Shown: in pieces, positions 11,501-24,549 of the stretch
How positions within the stretch are numbered: the stretch's first letter is position 1
How the letters are laid out: each line of letters starts with the position of its first letter
Source of the DNA: Ypsolopha sequella
Taxonomy: Eukaryota > Arthropoda > Insecta > Lepidoptera > Ypsolophidae
Direction of reading: 5' to 3'
NCBI GenBank assembly: GCA_934047225.1
Contig: OW203986.1
Coordinates: 26,477,221-26,541,220, forward strand
DNA length: 64,000 nt
The notes under the pieces: generated by a model
Database searches by the model: none
What the model saw: only the letters and a program-made list of their open reading frames with translations
What the model was told of the DNA's origin: nothing
Translations under genes and position numbers: made by a program

Positions 11501-12498
11501 ATGGATAAATGGACTGAGGATTCTGAGGATTTATTAGGTACAAACCTATGAAATGTCCTTTTGTCTGGAGAATTTGAAGAAAACTAAATTTTGAGTACTA
11601 ACATTTTTGATTTTTTTTATAGGAATGACAAATACAAAATTTATAGTTTTTTTTTGTGTATGAATGAAACAACATTAAGCTAACCAAAACTTTAATTTAA
11701 CTAACAATAGATTTAAAACCCTCAAGCAAAAAACAAATATTGGACATAGCTATTGATTTACAGGAATTATGAACTTATGAATCTGTAAGAAAAATTCGGC
11801 AAGTTCAATACATTTCTGTGGTTAGCACCCAATAAATTGATTAGTATGCTACAATATTTGAGATGGTTTTAAAAATTGAAACGCCACCGACTGCAACACT
11901 CACTTGAAGAAACTACGTTTGCATTGTAAATGCCACCCTGAAAGAGTTACGTTAGTGAGTAATCATTGAATTTTCATATGACCTGCATTGTTTCTTTTTG
12001 ACCTCCTGTTTTCTAGGTGAGGACAGTAGTAACGCGCAATCGAAATAATGATTCATAATACTGCTTTGTATGAAAATATAGTAAATAAGACGCAGTTTAT
12101 ATGATTCAACACTTTCACTGTATTCGTTAGCGATTTAATTAATTAATCCACAATTATTGACGGATACAAACTTGGTTTTTGCGTCGTTCTAATACTTTGT
12201 ATAAAAAATTTTATCGTACATTCTGGTCTCCATCCAGGTCTGCACAAAATGGCAGTTTCAAGCATATAAGTAATATTTCTCTATTTCCGTATAATCAACA
12301 GGATAGCTCACTTTGTAAATCGCACATTCAAGGAAATTTAACCATGCTATATCTAGTTATTTTTTCCGTTGTATTGTTCCTGTCAAACCGGTTGAAAGAT
12401 TTTTTGTTACTCTGCAAGAGCTATTTTCGTCGTGAATGATCTCAGTCTATTAAATTATACAAAAAGTTCACAACAAAGATCTTGTCCGTATTTGCCTG

Positions 12499-12925
12499 CT
12501 TAAGGGGTATACCGCGAAAATTGACACTTTTTGAAGTTATTTATCTGCTCTTTTAAAGAAGTTCCAAGTAAAATAAATTAGTATAACAATTTTGGGATCT
12601 TTTTCTAGATTTTGGGCTATCGAAAACGCGATTGGAGGAATTTCACTCGATAGAAATAATTATTGAAATGAGGTCTAAATTTATACTTTTTTTGATATTC
12701 TGACAAATTGGGATACCACATAGACTTCAAAAATACTTATTTAGATGGGTTTTAACAATACCTAAATTACTGGTTATGGAAATTTTCGTAGCTATTTTAG
12801 ATGATTTTGTTTTAATTTAAAACCGACTTTTTGATCATTTTCCCCGATTCCGTCCCTCTCACAGCGGGTTTTTCCGCCTGGAGTAACGGGGACCTTTGCA
12901 CGGACGACATATCACCTTAAAAAGT
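12499..12925 (+). repeat. Diverged interspersed repeat, copy 1
   Basis: It aligns with 18232-18760. Shared blocks are TCGATAGAAATAATT.TTGAAATGAGGTC (12646/18390), TTTCAACA.C....A (12750/18490) and CCCCTCTC.CA...G.G.TTTTTCGC..GGAGT (12853/18697). It is an old family with no coding frame. Confidence 0.6.
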
Positions 12926-13924
12926 TTAGCGAGTCTTTTGTTCTTGAATTCTCTGAATGACAAATCTGAACGCTTTATCTAAGATAGCAGCGGAGTGATG
13001 TCTACGCAAACACTCACGCGCCTGCTGATTAAATAAAACCTTGGCAGACTCTTTACATCTACTTTTATTTACTCTATATCTGCACCACGTAAACTGTATG
13101 CTTGTATATCAAAACTTTCTTTTCAGTTGCGGTTTCCTGAGTATTCAATAGTATTTACATATCTTTTGCTTCAAAGTCATTAAATGTCGCCTTTCCTTTG
13201 TGGTTTGGTTTGGTTGGTTATTTTTAAAGATGACTCTCTTGCAACATTAGCGTCGTGTTTGTCAAAAAATAAAGCGCTTTGTTGCCAGGCCCGTCTGCTG
13301 TTGACTGACACGTGTGGAGTTACCGCTTGAGGTATATTTGGCAACGAATGATCTTTCACAATTTGGTGTGGTGTGAAAGTCACGTCAGCCAGCCTTTTGG
13401 CTTCAATTCTTTACGAGGTACTTTAAAATTTATGAATTTTCTTGTCCAAACAACGAATAAACTTTTCCAGGCATAAAGTACTTTATGTGCATTTACCACT
13501 AGAGACATACAATATAAAATGCATGTATTTTTGTTTTTCCTTTGATCTTGAACTTGAAATACACGTTAAAATCTTTAAAAAATACAAATGAGTTTTAGTA
13601 AAGTAAATTCAAGTTTTGCAGCTAGCTTTAATAATGTCTATTTCTGTTTTTAACCTTTGTATAACCTCACTAAGCAAATTTGTCAGCACAAGAAATGACT
13701 TTCTCCAGCCCTTGTGTTGCGAGTGCGACTTCGTATGTTTTAACTTTTAACTTTTTCATGCATCTTGTCACCGCTTGCAATTTTGTCAAACGTCTCTCTT
13801 GTGTAATATTTCGCAGAAAACAAAACCAGTTCTCTACAACATTTGTTTAGAGAAAGCCATGTATTTTATAATCTCCTGAAGACTTATAGAGCCGTTTCTT
13901 ACGAAACCACATTAGTTTCTTTCT

Positions 13925-13926
<2 letters not shown>

Positions 13927-13952
<26 letters not shown>
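13927..13952. repeat. (TA)n microsatellite
   Basis: An uninterrupted run of about 13 TA dinucleotides. Confidence 0.95.
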
Positions 13953-13955
<3 letters not shown>

Positions 13956-14097
13956 TACATATTTCATTCAAACTTTACAGATAAATACCTAGATGATTCA
14001 CTTTTCGAGGAGCGTAAAATTTACTATTATGCAATTGTCTGAAAAACTGTCCATGGTTTTATGGCAGTGCTAAGATAGAGAGGTCATACGTAGCGTC

Positions 14098-14776
14098 TAG
14101 AGATGGGCGCGGGTAAATTCCTATTTGGGAAAATACCGGGAATTTATCGGGATAAAGATAAATTCCCAAACGGTAGGTTATTTTAATATTTATCACTAGT
14201 TCTTTCATCAAGGATGTTGGAAAATGACTTTTTATATTAAATGCGAGAACAACATTTTCCCCACCTTTCTTTTAAGTTAAAGTACGTAAAATCCGAGTCC
14301 CCAAAGATGTATAATAATTTCATAAAATCATAATTTTACTGATTAAATAAGTAAAAACACAGTGGCAATTGACTTTGAAAAGTGCAACGGAAGGAGAATA
14401 AAAAATATAATATAGCCGATTCTGAAGGCTTTAATTTTAGTTTTAGTGCTGTCACAACTTGAAATTTTCCAAAGTAATTTAGCTTCCAATCCTAACACTT
14501 ACGGACTATTTTGCAATGAAGAAAATTAAGTTTTAACAGCACTAAAACTAAAATTAAAGCCTTCACAATCGGCTTTATTAGGAGAATAAAAATATATTCC
14601 TATACAAAAAATCCTTTTTGTTTAAATTGAATTGAAAAAAAGGTCAAAAAGTAAAATAATTCAGTTACAATTCTGCAGAGCTACTTTTTTGTCATAGGGG
14701 TGGATATCATAGATAGGGGTATTTTCAGGGAATTTATCTGCGATCGGGAATTTACCCGGGTGGTGACCCATCTCTA
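14098..14776. mobile_element. hAT-type non-autonomous element with 8-bp target duplication
   Basis: The ends are TAGAGATGGG and CCCATCTCTA, followed inward by inverted GGGTAAATTCC. The flanks are GTAGCGTC (14090-14097) and GTAGCGAC (14777-14784), a 7/8 match to an 8-bp duplication. TAG-type termini with 8-bp duplications are typical of hAT transposons. The 679-bp body has no transposase; a second MITE is nested at 14412-14580. Confidence 0.8.
14412..14580. mobile_element. MITE nested in the hAT element
   Basis: Terminal inverted repeats of about 40 bases: AGCCGATTCTGAAGGCTTTA at the left and its inverse TAAAGCCTTCACAATCGGCT at the right, continuing through TTTTAGTTTTAGTGCTGT. A diverged copy of the same family lies at 61957-62122. 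Confidence 0.8.
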
Positions 14777-15379
14777 GTAGCGACAGAGCGGTCGAAATCG
14801 ATCTGTCGTGGTTGTACGCTTGTTTTGAACGCTCCAATGGGTTCAAGTTTAGCGGTTTACCTCACGGACATCAGGAGAAAGTCAAGTACGTCGTCCCACA
14901 TTGTTGCCGCTACTGGCGGTGATTGCACGAGCCAGATTGGATCATAATGAGCAAGCCAGGCAATTGAAATATGGTAGTGTTTTAGCAGCCGAATTTTTGT
15001 TTATGATAGCCAAATTTTGTATACTTGCACATAATCAAGAAAGATCCAAAAAGCTACTAGGTCTCGGTTGACGATTCCAAAGGCCTACCTTTCGTCCTAA
15101 CGAAAGAAGGGAAACTAAGATGTTAAAAGTCGGGCCTGGCTCTGTTAGACTCGTTTTGGTTAAAGCTTGTAAGCGAATTATTCTGATTTTTGTGATAGAT
15201 CCCTTAACAAAAATGGTATAATATTGATAAATGAAAAAAAAAACGACTCATTTTCCATTTTTTTTTCTAATAAATAATCTAAATATATGGGACCATTTTG
15301 TTGAAAAAATTAATTAAATTGAATTTCCAAATGTTCGGTTTTTTGTTTTTGGTTAACATTCTACACAAAATATCCAAAT

Positions 15380-15476
15380 CTCCGGTCTGTCACTCATTCC
15401 GTCTACGAGCTAGAGACTCAAGAAAGACAGACTAACAAGACAGGGTCCGTTTCGCCCTTCGGGTACGGAATCCTAA
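15380..15476 (-). repeat. End fragment of the 'GGGTTCCGTA' lepidopteran repeat
   Basis: AACAAGACAGGGTCCGTTTC.CCCTTCGGGTACGGAATCCTAAAA is a degenerate copy of the conserved end of this repeat class. Confidence 0.5.
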
Positions 15477-15798
15477 AATCATAATAAAGCTATAGAATTC
15501 AGTTAATGTAAAATATCTATCGCTCGCTATAAAATACCTGCAACAAGCAGCTATAATGCTGAAACCGCTTTGGACGCACCCAATATCAGTAATGGAATGA
15601 CTTCTGTAAGTGGACTATTGTGTCGTGCACATGGCATTGTGTCTCGTGCATCTTTTGTTACATTTGTTGCCAACCACCGCAATCTATTTGAATCCTTCTT
15701 CAAAGTGGTTCCTCGAATTTTACCGGAACGCAATAACCTAACCGCATTAAGGCGTATGACCACGCTAAATAAGCAACACGATGTGTATCGGTATAAAT

Positions 15799-15925
15799 AT
15801 CAACGGAAACGACATTGAAATAATGTTCATTTCAGCGTGCCTTGAAAAGTGGCTATTACGACAACCACTGCGTCTCCGGCTAGCGCAAAATACGAGAAAA
15901 TAATACTTTTCACATGGACGCCATG
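15799..15925 (+). repeat. Interspersed repeat, copy 1
   Basis: ATATCAACGGAAACGACATT...CAGCG.GC and ...TATTACGA...CTGCGTC...AATA.TACTTTTCACATGGACG match 63115-63245. An open frame just upstream (minus strand 15551-15763) may belong to the same element but has no recognised domain. Confidence 0.65.
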
Positions 15926-17149
15926 AACGGAAAAAAATTTTTGAACTTAAATTTTTTAGATCTAAAAATTTCCTATAATTTGGTGAAATAATAATTAAAA
16001 TCGCTTTAGGCGTTTGGAAGGAGTAAGAGAATTCTTGTGTTAATCATGTGAAAATTTCGATGACTTGATTATTTTTGTCAAAAATTACAATAGAAAAATA
16101 GTTTATGAAACTTAAAATTTATTTTTGACTCTATAATGCCTATAGTGTGTTTTTATGAAAGTTTTTGGACCACCCGTGTGGGAGGAGTAGGCCTTCAAAG
16201 ACAGGTCCAAATTGCAGTTGGCGTATCCATTCGCCTTAACTCTATTCGTTCATTGCTCTACAATTTTCTCTTCTACCTCATAATTCGACTTTTATTTCTT
16301 CGACCCAAAATCTTTCTGTAATCTGTATTTACAATTTTGATGTATGCTTGGCGGCCCACTGTCTGCAGCAATTGATATGGGTTTGTGGGTCAACTGGCTC
16401 CGTACGTACGCCTAGTAAACAAACAGTTCGGATAAACAAGTATTTGGTTGGCTGGTTTGTTTTGTAAGGATTGTTAGGTTTTATTACAATCAGTACAGTA
16501 GTATTTATCTTGTGAAAGAAATGTATAATGTATGCATTAATTAGGGAAGTAGGGTGTTTAGCCACACCTGCGCCGGAGCATGTTCCATTGTTCCTTCGTG
16601 TTATTACAAATATCGATCAGTTCACCGGGTCACCGGTTTTGCAATATTTATCCACTAAGCTTAGCCCTAGCGTAATCATCCGCCGGTTTTCTAAAAATTG
16701 CCTGTTTTGGACCTATACTTATTTCTGTAAATAAACAATTATTCTACATAATGTTGTAAGCACATTCGGTTGCTTTATTCCACAGTAACATTACTTAAAA
16801 TAAGTGTACCGTACATAACATGTGGGCAGTTTTTAATCGAAATTGTTAAGTTAATCGATGAGAAACGTTTTATACACGCATTCTTGTTGCATTATAGTGT
16901 GAATTTCGTTGCGTAACTCAAATACTTGATTTGTAAGGCAAATGTTGCTTTATCCTGTATTTTTTTATTGTGTGTAATTGTTGACCTTATTGTATTCGAA
17001 ACTGCGTATACGCACAGGACCTAGGGGATTTTCTCTGTTCCCGGATAGACGTGCGGTCTTGCGTGAACAATTTACTGTAATTCATTATACTATAACATAA
17101 TATGCGAGTGTGTAAGGTACTTAAGGATGGACCTGATAACCCTAGAACC

Positions 17150-17612
17150 AACGCCAAACTTTCAAGGGTTCTTTGGAAGAAATAAGGACTCTCCTTAAAT
17201 TGTAAAATAAATTATCAACTGTTGATCTTTTATTAAGTCAACGTACTTATAAGCAATGTCTTAAGATATTTAATCAAATTTTGCCTAAAAAAATACATTA
17301 TATATTTTTTTTGTTTTTCAACGTTCCGCAGAAGAATGTGGTTGAGGGATCGACTTGATTTTTTTTTTATATATAAAAAGCTGTATATGTAATAGAAATA
17401 TGAAGTCAATCTACTTAAATTCAATATGTTTTTTGCCTACAATATTTTTCAGTATTAGCTAAAAACCCTCCAATTTGTTTTTTTTACCTGTTGAAGACAA
17501 ATAGGCTAATGAGCCAACATATAATCGCCTCTATCAAAGTCTCTACCATTGGACTTTTTGTGCTGGAAGGGTAATAAAAAGTTGCTAGGGTAGGCCATAC
17601 TCTTGAACTAAA
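17150..17612 (+). repeat. 470-bp interspersed repeat (family X), copy 1
   Basis: It aligns with 32950-33420 (same strand) and 34001-34485 (opposite strand). Shared landmarks are AACGCCA.ACTTTCAAGGGTTC near the start, the poly-T block after TTTT.AACG, AGTATTAGCTAAAAAC.C.CCAATTTG, GCCAACATATAAT.GCCTCTATCAAA and GGGTAATAAAAAGTTGC at the end. It ends about 65 bases before the acceptor of the shared TSC22 exon. Confidence 0.75.
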
Positions 17613-17676
17613 GGATTGGAGAACGTAATTCAGCAATCGACCAATGTATACTAACATTGTGTTCTCTTTGTTGCAG

Positions 17677-17728
17677 CGCATCGGGCACAAGTGCGGTGGC
17701 CATCGACAACAAGATCGAGCAAGCAATG
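17677..17728 (+). CDS. bun: Shared TSC22 exon of bunched (start of TSC box)
   Basis: This 52-nt exon lies between TTTGTTGCAG|C and ATG|GTAAGT. It enters in phase 2 and leaves in phase 0, encoding ASGTSAVAIDNKIEQAM after the split codon. This segment is a hallmark of the TSC22/GILZ family, where nearly the same residues precede the TSC box. It is joined to the last exon at 29533, giving ...[16 protein letters not shown]. Isoforms starting at the upstream exons use it; the 29179 isoform skips it, because that exon joins the last one directly in phase 0. It is separated by 11.8 kb of transposon-rich intron from the last exon. Confidence 0.95.
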
Positions 17729-18231
17729 GTAAGTCCACATTCTTTATTTGTATTAATATTTATACCCTTCGACATTACGTCAAACCGCATTACGAGGTAG
17801 ATTGTACAATCTACCTCACAGAATATAATCGCCGTCTAATCAAATACTTTGACCATACATGACCGTAACGACCGCGTGATTGCAATTGTCCTCATGATTA
17901 CCGATTTTATACAATAGTTCAACGCATGCGTCATGGTGGTTACGTGACTAGTCGTAGATAAACCTTTTTCTGATGTCGCCGCCGACCATTATCATAATTG
18001 ACCATAAAGGGAGGAAACGGCGTGCAATAAATGTCAACAAGAAATGTCGACAAAGACAAGTGGAACCAATTAGAGATGCTGCTATCCAGACCGGTCCGCA
18101 TGCTAGAATGACTAGAATCTAGATAGCTATAAAGAGTTTCATTCAGGCTGAGTTCTTTAACTAATCGAAACTTCGAAACCAGGCGAAGAGTCTAGAACAC
18201 GTATGTATGAGTACTCTGTATACAAGCCTTA

Positions 18232-18760
18232 CATCTTTATCATTAAGGCGATATGCGCAAAATACGGGTGTTTCTTTTCTGTGTATTTCATGAAGTACAC
18301 GGAAAATTTTAATATATTTCTGGTATATGCATTTTGACTATATAGTCTAGGGTTTTGAAATTGGTAAACATGTTTAGATAAATTTTCCTCGATAGAAATA
18401 ATTGTTGAAATGAGGTCTTCAAACACACTTTTTCTCCTCGTTTGACGAATAGGAACCATATACAGAACTCAAACATATTTTATTAGGTGTGTTTCAACAA
18501 CATCTAGAGATTTGAAATTTTGCTAGCTATTTTAGTTTTTTTAATAAAAATATAAAGCCAACTATTTTCTATGTCAGAAATAAATTTCTATGTTTGAACA
18601 CTTGGCGATTTATCCATCGCAAGGAGATATAAATTAACATTATATCATTGCAGTATAGAAACGCAACTATTTTCCCTTTTGCCCTAAATCCGCCCCTCTC
18701 GCACTGCGCGATTTTTCGCTTGGAGTGACAGTGACAAAAATAAAATTCGCATAGCCTCTT
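18232..18760 (+). repeat. Diverged interspersed repeat, copy 2
   Basis: It aligns with 12499-12925 over shared blocks such as TCGATAGAAATAATTGTTGA and CCGCCCCTCTCGCACTG. It is non-coding and immediately precedes another repeat at 18834. Confidence 0.6.
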
Positions 18761-18833
18761 AAGAAGAGAAGACACTCGTACAATCTGATAACTCTTAATA
18801 TTAGAATTAGGGATAGTTGACATCATAAATATT

Positions 18834-19223
18834 TTTTCAATGCATGTGCTCGTAAAGGCCCACTTTTTATGCATCAAAACCGAACAGAAAGTCGATTATT
18901 TTGCCCTAGGGCTTTAATATATATATTTTTTAATTTATTTACAATGGTTGGCTAACCTGCAGCCTTTCCTGTGTACCATAGACGTTATACTTTTTTTACA
19001 CCGTTTAACGGCTATGGATACAGTCCTTTTGAGCCAATTATAATTTAAAGTTCACAAGATTATATTTGTTTTCATTTCCTCACACTATGCATTGAAAAAT
19101 GTTGTATGATACACGGGCGTAAAAGCAATAAATTACTCGGTTACGTCTAAAACACTCGCTACGCTCGTGTTTTAAATCGTCCTCGTAATTTATTCCTTTG
19201 CGCCCTTGTAACATAAACTACTA
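18834..19223 (+). repeat. 390-bp interspersed repeat, copy 2
   Basis: It matches 9914-10308 closely along its length, including the terminal hairpin around ACACTCGCTACGCTCGTGTT. It is non-coding. Confidence 0.8.
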
Positions 19224-19305
19224 TAAAAACGGATTTAGCTCATTTATTATGAGTCGTTATCTCATCAAAAGCTCGACTTGTGCCTCCTTGCATAGATAAT
19301 AAATT

Positions 19306-20034
19306 AAAACCGGCCAAGTGCGTGTCGGGCCACGCGCAGTGTAGGGTTCCGTAGTTTATGCGGACTTCTTCACCAAGTACATTTTATAAGTTTGTCGACT
19401 AATACAGATCGCGCCAAACTTCTAGTACGCTCGAAAGTTGCTCTTCCCAAGAACGGCCCATACATTTTGTTCCTGCTGATGCGAATCGCCCCGTGTTTAG
19501 AGGGGACTAATAGTTTGGCGCGATCTGTACTCGTTAACTTGTAAAGCCTACTTAGCTGTGATAGTTTTCCTTTTAATTTCGTAATGTATACTACTGCCCT
19601 GATTTTTTTCACGTCTCCAAATACAACCGTTTCGCTGGCAGGGGGGGAGACACTTGACTCTAACAAAAATTAACACTTTTAAGCTTAATATTTCGCAAAC
19701 GGAACCCTGGATCGAAAAATGATCTTATATTAAATATTATTAAATTAAATTACCAATATTATTAAATTACCTATCTAACGACACCCCACACTAAGGGATA
19801 GACGAGAAAAAAAATCATCCCCACTTTAAGTGTAGGGGAGGAAACCTAAAATTTTTTTTTTTTTTTTCAATTTTACTGTACCACTTTATAGGCGTGATAA
19901 ATATGTATACTCATGCCAAATTACAGCTTTCTAGTAAGTACTAATAGTTTATAAGCTAAGCCGCGGACAGACAGACAGACGGACATGGCGAAACTATTAA
20001 GGGTTCCTTATTGTTGACTACGGAACCCTAAAAA
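19306..20034 (-). repeat. Composite lepidopteran repeat with nested 125-bp MITE, copy 1
   Basis: It starts AAAACCGGCCAAGTGCGTGT and ends GACTACGGAACCCTAAAA. The reverse complement matches 49507-50222 over essentially its whole length, including CCGTCTGTCTGTCTGTC and TGTGGGGTGTCGTT. Nested inside (about 19404-19528) is an element with inverted ends ACAGATCGCGCCAAACTT / GTTTGGCGCGATCTGT. A 99-codon open frame (19370-19666, minus) is shared with the other copy but starts at TTG; I treat it as non-coding. Confidence 0.8.
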
Positions 20035-21408
20035 TTTAGTCATTTTTTTTTATTCTTAATACTATTACGCATTACGCTGTCTTTGAAGCTGAAGGTAGTT
20101 TACCATCGGCATGAATAACTGCATTATTACAAGTATTGCAAGTGAATTTTCTTCAGTCTTTTGATAGTCTGCCGTACCAATTCTCAGTAATGATGCGGCA
20201 CAAATCCATGATCGACGCGCATTGAATGCATTAGAAAATGGAAAATGTCAAAGCCCCGGCGGCTGAGATGTCGAAAGATGCGACGGTGGTGCCGTGTCAG
20301 TCGGCCGCGTAGGTTCCGTTTGTGCCAGATTAATGGTCTTCGAGGAACAAAGAACCGGCTCAGAGAGTTGTGTTCCATTTGTAGCGAATTATGAAGAGCC
20401 TACTTAACATCTGCTTTAGATACGAGTAATCATAGACCCATAAAATACAATTCCATTGTGCTACGTTTCAGGAAATGATACAGCATGTTACAGTCTTAAG
20501 TATTGTATGTAGCAGATATGTGTTTCTCGGAAAAATTACTCGATTTTCTACACATTTGCAATTCATTCAACATCATCATTAGTTTCACCAGCTTGTTGCG
20601 TAAAGATGCAATCTCCTCCCTGGAGTTTAACTGTGCTCCGTTATTAGATCGATGGTACCATTTGAATCACTAATGATTTCCTTGATTTAATTCAGGAAAT
20701 GCGTCCTGTTGCCGTTGCCTTCTGGCGATGCATTTATATGCGGCATTGTTTTAATGAATTTTTCATTCGAGGTTTCTACTCTTAAGATAAAAAGAGAGTT
20801 ACTTTGTACCGCTAAGTCTTGCTCTGAGTTGGGCTTTTCTTTTGTAGGTTTTCAACTTAACTGTTCTGGTGTACTAACTTTGGTGGATTCAGGCCCTGCC
20901 TGGCCTAATATTAGTCTAAATAGTAGAAAGGCCAAAGTTCAACGTTTTCGATTTTCTCTTTATATTGATCAGATTGATCATTATATGCAAAATTTCGTTT
21001 CTACAAGATCATCCGAAATGATCAACGATTTTCTTTGAATATTATTATAGTGATTGGGTATCATCATAGCACGATATCGGTTGCGCATGGCCTATAATTA
21101 GCGGACGCAGACGGCCTCAAACGATTGACCTCAATCCCGCTCTAATGCATACATCGCTCCTGAAGATAGTATTTATATCCCTATCCTTCCCTTCTATCTT
21201 TTCTCGCTTGCGTGGTTTTTTCATCTGAACACCCTTTGATCACATTATCATCGCGTGATTATCTGCTTACTGCTTCTTTAACATAACGCTCTATCAGAGA
21301 TTTCTATTAGATTATCTTATATTTGTTCATTTTATTTATTCTTATTGAAATGGCATGATTTTTACAGTTATTCAAGGCATAACTTTTTTTTTCATTACTT
21401 TATACGTA

Positions 21409-21672
21409 TACAACGTATAACAGAAAGGTGTAACCATATTTGAAGAGCTTATTCAGTCAATGGTATAGATAGAACAACTTTTAATATAGAGCCAACCGCG
21501 AAATCCCAAAAAAATATTTGCCCTTTCATACATTTCGGCAGAGCGGCATTGCATTTTTCTATGAAACAGTAAATAATTTTTTTTCGAGGCTTGTTCTATA
21601 CTAAAAGTTGTTCTATACCATTGACCGAATAAGGTTTTCAGATATGGTTACACCTTTCTGTTACACGTTGTA
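21409..21672. mobile_element. TA-flanked MITE, copy 1
   Basis: The left end TACAACGTATAACAGAAAGG (continuing GTGTAACCATATTTGAAGAGC) is the inverse of the right end CCTTTCTGTTACACGTTGTA. Arms of about 75 bases run through GGTATAG...AACAACTTTTA. The same family lies at 58435-58686. The TA flanks suggest mariner-type mobilisation. Confidence 0.8.
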
Positions 21673-24549
21673 TATTCGCTGCTATTTTACATTAGTCAGT
21701 ATATTTGTAGTACTCTTTCCTACATATTAATCGCGGTGTTTACTTGTAAAAAAATTTCAACTTATCTATGAAAAGAGTAATAAATAATCGATGTTGCAGG
21801 CCGCAAATGACACTTTCTTATTCTATATTTTTCATCTTTATTGTATATTCTTGATTTTCGAGTTTTTGTTCTGGTTCTTCTGATATTATTTAATATCAGG
21901 GCATTAAGTGTGCCCTGTATATATAAAATACTTGTATATTTGTACTTAGTGTTATTTTGGTTGCCTTGACTGTTCATGGTTTAGCAAGATCCCGCCATTA
22001 CACAGCTTCTGTTACATCATTGCATATATCCGTTCTATGGACGTGTTGTTCTATAGATACTTCTGCCACATTGCACACTACTGACCTCAATTTTTCCATC
22101 TGTTCAAACATAAACAACATCTACTTCACTTAACACGCTGGCTACTTCAAAGGCGAAAAATATTTACATTATTTGTTCCAACTAGCATCAAAAGAATCCT
22201 TCAAAGTCTCGTTGTGTGTAATTCTGTCACTTTGTTTTCGTTCTCTCTGTACCATTAGCAAGTATGATGTCGGAACCATTTGTTTGGTAAAAAGACGCAC
22301 GTGGATTATTTGCCACCGGTAGGCGCCACGGCATGCAAATTCCCTCATTGTGTTCGAGCTACGTGATTTGCATGAGGCAGCGCAACCCGGCAGGGCTCAC
22401 CTAACTAAGAATAGATACGGAAGGAAAGCTGGCCGGCGCTGGAGTAAAGACACGTGCTCCCCAGCCAAACACCAATTATCTGTGCATATTTACCGATGGC
22501 TAGGAGCTCAAAAGGTTACACGACACTGTCGCGTGCCGCTAACTAATATCTCGAGGCGGAATAACTTGCAACCGAAAGTGACTTGCAAAGCGCATGCGCT
22601 AGATCGAAATCACAACACAAAACCCATTCCAATCCAGGAAATGCAGCTCGACGCTGAACTTTTCTTAGAAAACAAACTCCTACTAATGTAATGAAGCTGT
22701 CACGATCCTGGTACTTAGCTTAGAGAACGCCGTCACGATTTGATACTATAATTTGCTCTACCTTTGGTAGTCTTTCGACATCTATGTTGCTTTTGAATGA
22801 AAACGAACTTTTGATATTTACTTCATTTATAAACATTGAAGATACCTGCTATTTGCTAAAGCTAAATTTGTATCGTATTATTTATTTTTCCAATCATAAT
22901 ATATCAGAAGAGTTTACAAAAACAACGATAGGAAACTTACACGCGTATAGATATAATCGATAAATACGATATCTCCCTGAAATAAACACTGAACACACCG
23001 TGCAATTCGTAAACACTATATTTGCGAAAACACCTCGGCCTTGCTTTTTATTTACAAAGATTACATTTATTTGTATAACAGAGTGTTATCTTTTCATTTA
23101 TTTTATCAGATCTCCTAAAAAATGTATTTGAAGCGGATTTGTGATGATAACCTTCACGTTTCACTGCCAAGTTAAGATTCTGGATTTTATTTTGAGCATA
23201 ATATTTGCTACCGGTACGCAAAATAACATTTATTTGATACATATTCGTATTTCAGTCATCTCCATTTCCAAATTGCAAATTATTAATATATCCACAAATT
23301 CATCTCTATTTCCCGTTACCTGTACATGAAACTTTGATTAGCTTTACGTGAGTGCTGATATCACCTTCCGTACCATTGACGTCAATCGCACATTGCAATT
23401 GTAAGGATTTCGATAACTCATCACCTTTGCTGAGCTAATCATCTTCTACTAATGATCGAGTACCGACGACGTTGGACTCTCAACTTATTCATATAAGCAT
23501 GACATCACTGCCCTGGTCCAGGTCATCTTTATGTCTAGATTGTACATGACCTGGTGCGGTTAAATCACTTGTTTATGAAACCTTATCGTCAACGTCAATA
23601 TTTTTAAACGTTGTTTTTCATTAATATTGATATAAAAATTTTAGTTTTGATACCGACACGAGGAAGTTGATAAGACATTTTTTTATGAAATGTAAACAAG
23701 GCAATTAATAAAAATATTGTTTTTCATACTAAGGATGAAATGTACAAGAAAATGAAAACGTTATTATTCCATGTAATATTTTTCGAATTGTGTCACGCAC
23801 GCATATCATCCGCAACTGTGCACTTGCGATCCAATATTTAAACAAATGTTTTTAAAATAACTTTTGCACTACGTATTCGGTTTAATGCGGTCTGTCTTTG
23901 TTTGTTCATGTAGTAATACTCACGTTAAATATGTCTTGTTCGCCAAAACGAAGGGGTTTGTTCAGAGCTTCGCTTGGTCATGCCATCGGCCATTTTGTTT
24001 TCTTTTTTTTGCAGGCTCTGTCGAAACCTATTGACACACAAATAATATTGAATTTGAAAAAAGGATCGGTCTAAAAAGCACTCTAATGTTAATTAGCTAG
24101 TATTTATTATGTATATGTTTGTCGCTTTTCTTTTCAATATCTCATTAAAGTGACACTTTTGGATATTTCGTCATGTCATAATTTTTTGTTTATGTTAAAA
24201 TTAGGCTGAGTACCTAGCACTTTATTTTTTTTTGTGACGAATCCCCTGTTATTGACTGAAAAATAATCACATTGTCAATTTCAAAAAGCAAAATTTTTCA
24301 TTAAAATTCTATAAAAATTGCCCGGGGTACACCCTATTAAAGTCGCCAATTTATTTTATTGTATTGAATAAAACATAATTAGTAAACTATGATCTTCAAC
24401 TAATCGAATTCTGCAATTTTATTAATAATCTTATTTAAATTAAACCCATAAACACAATTAACGTGACTAAAATTCCAAGAAATTACGATGCACAAACGCG
24501 CGCCATACCATACAGGTATCGTAATTTTGTAAAATGGATCTTTAGTATA

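Larger units (their letters stand above)
8933..17676. other. bun: Large bun intron, transposon-rich
   Basis: No exon is supported. It contains MITE copies at 9914, 10339, 12499, 14098 (with a nested element at 14412), 15380 and 15799, an open stretch with a LINE-like tail at 11131-11500, a TA microsatellite, and a 470-bp repeat ending about 65 bases before the next exon. The remaining sequence is AT-rich and featureless to the eye. Confidence 0.6.

Noticed and set aside
15551..15763. 70-codon minus-strand frame
   Set aside because: It looks like a transposon fragment next to a repeat; no motif strong enough to name a family.
18569..18877. 102-codon minus-strand frame
   Set aside because: It spans the junction of two unrelated repeats (18232-18760 and 18834-19223), so it cannot be an ancestral gene.
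22350..22691. 113-codon open frame in a GC-richer block
   Set aside because: It starts at TTG, shows no domain, has no splice context, and the composition looks like translated non-coding DNA. The block may be regulatory.
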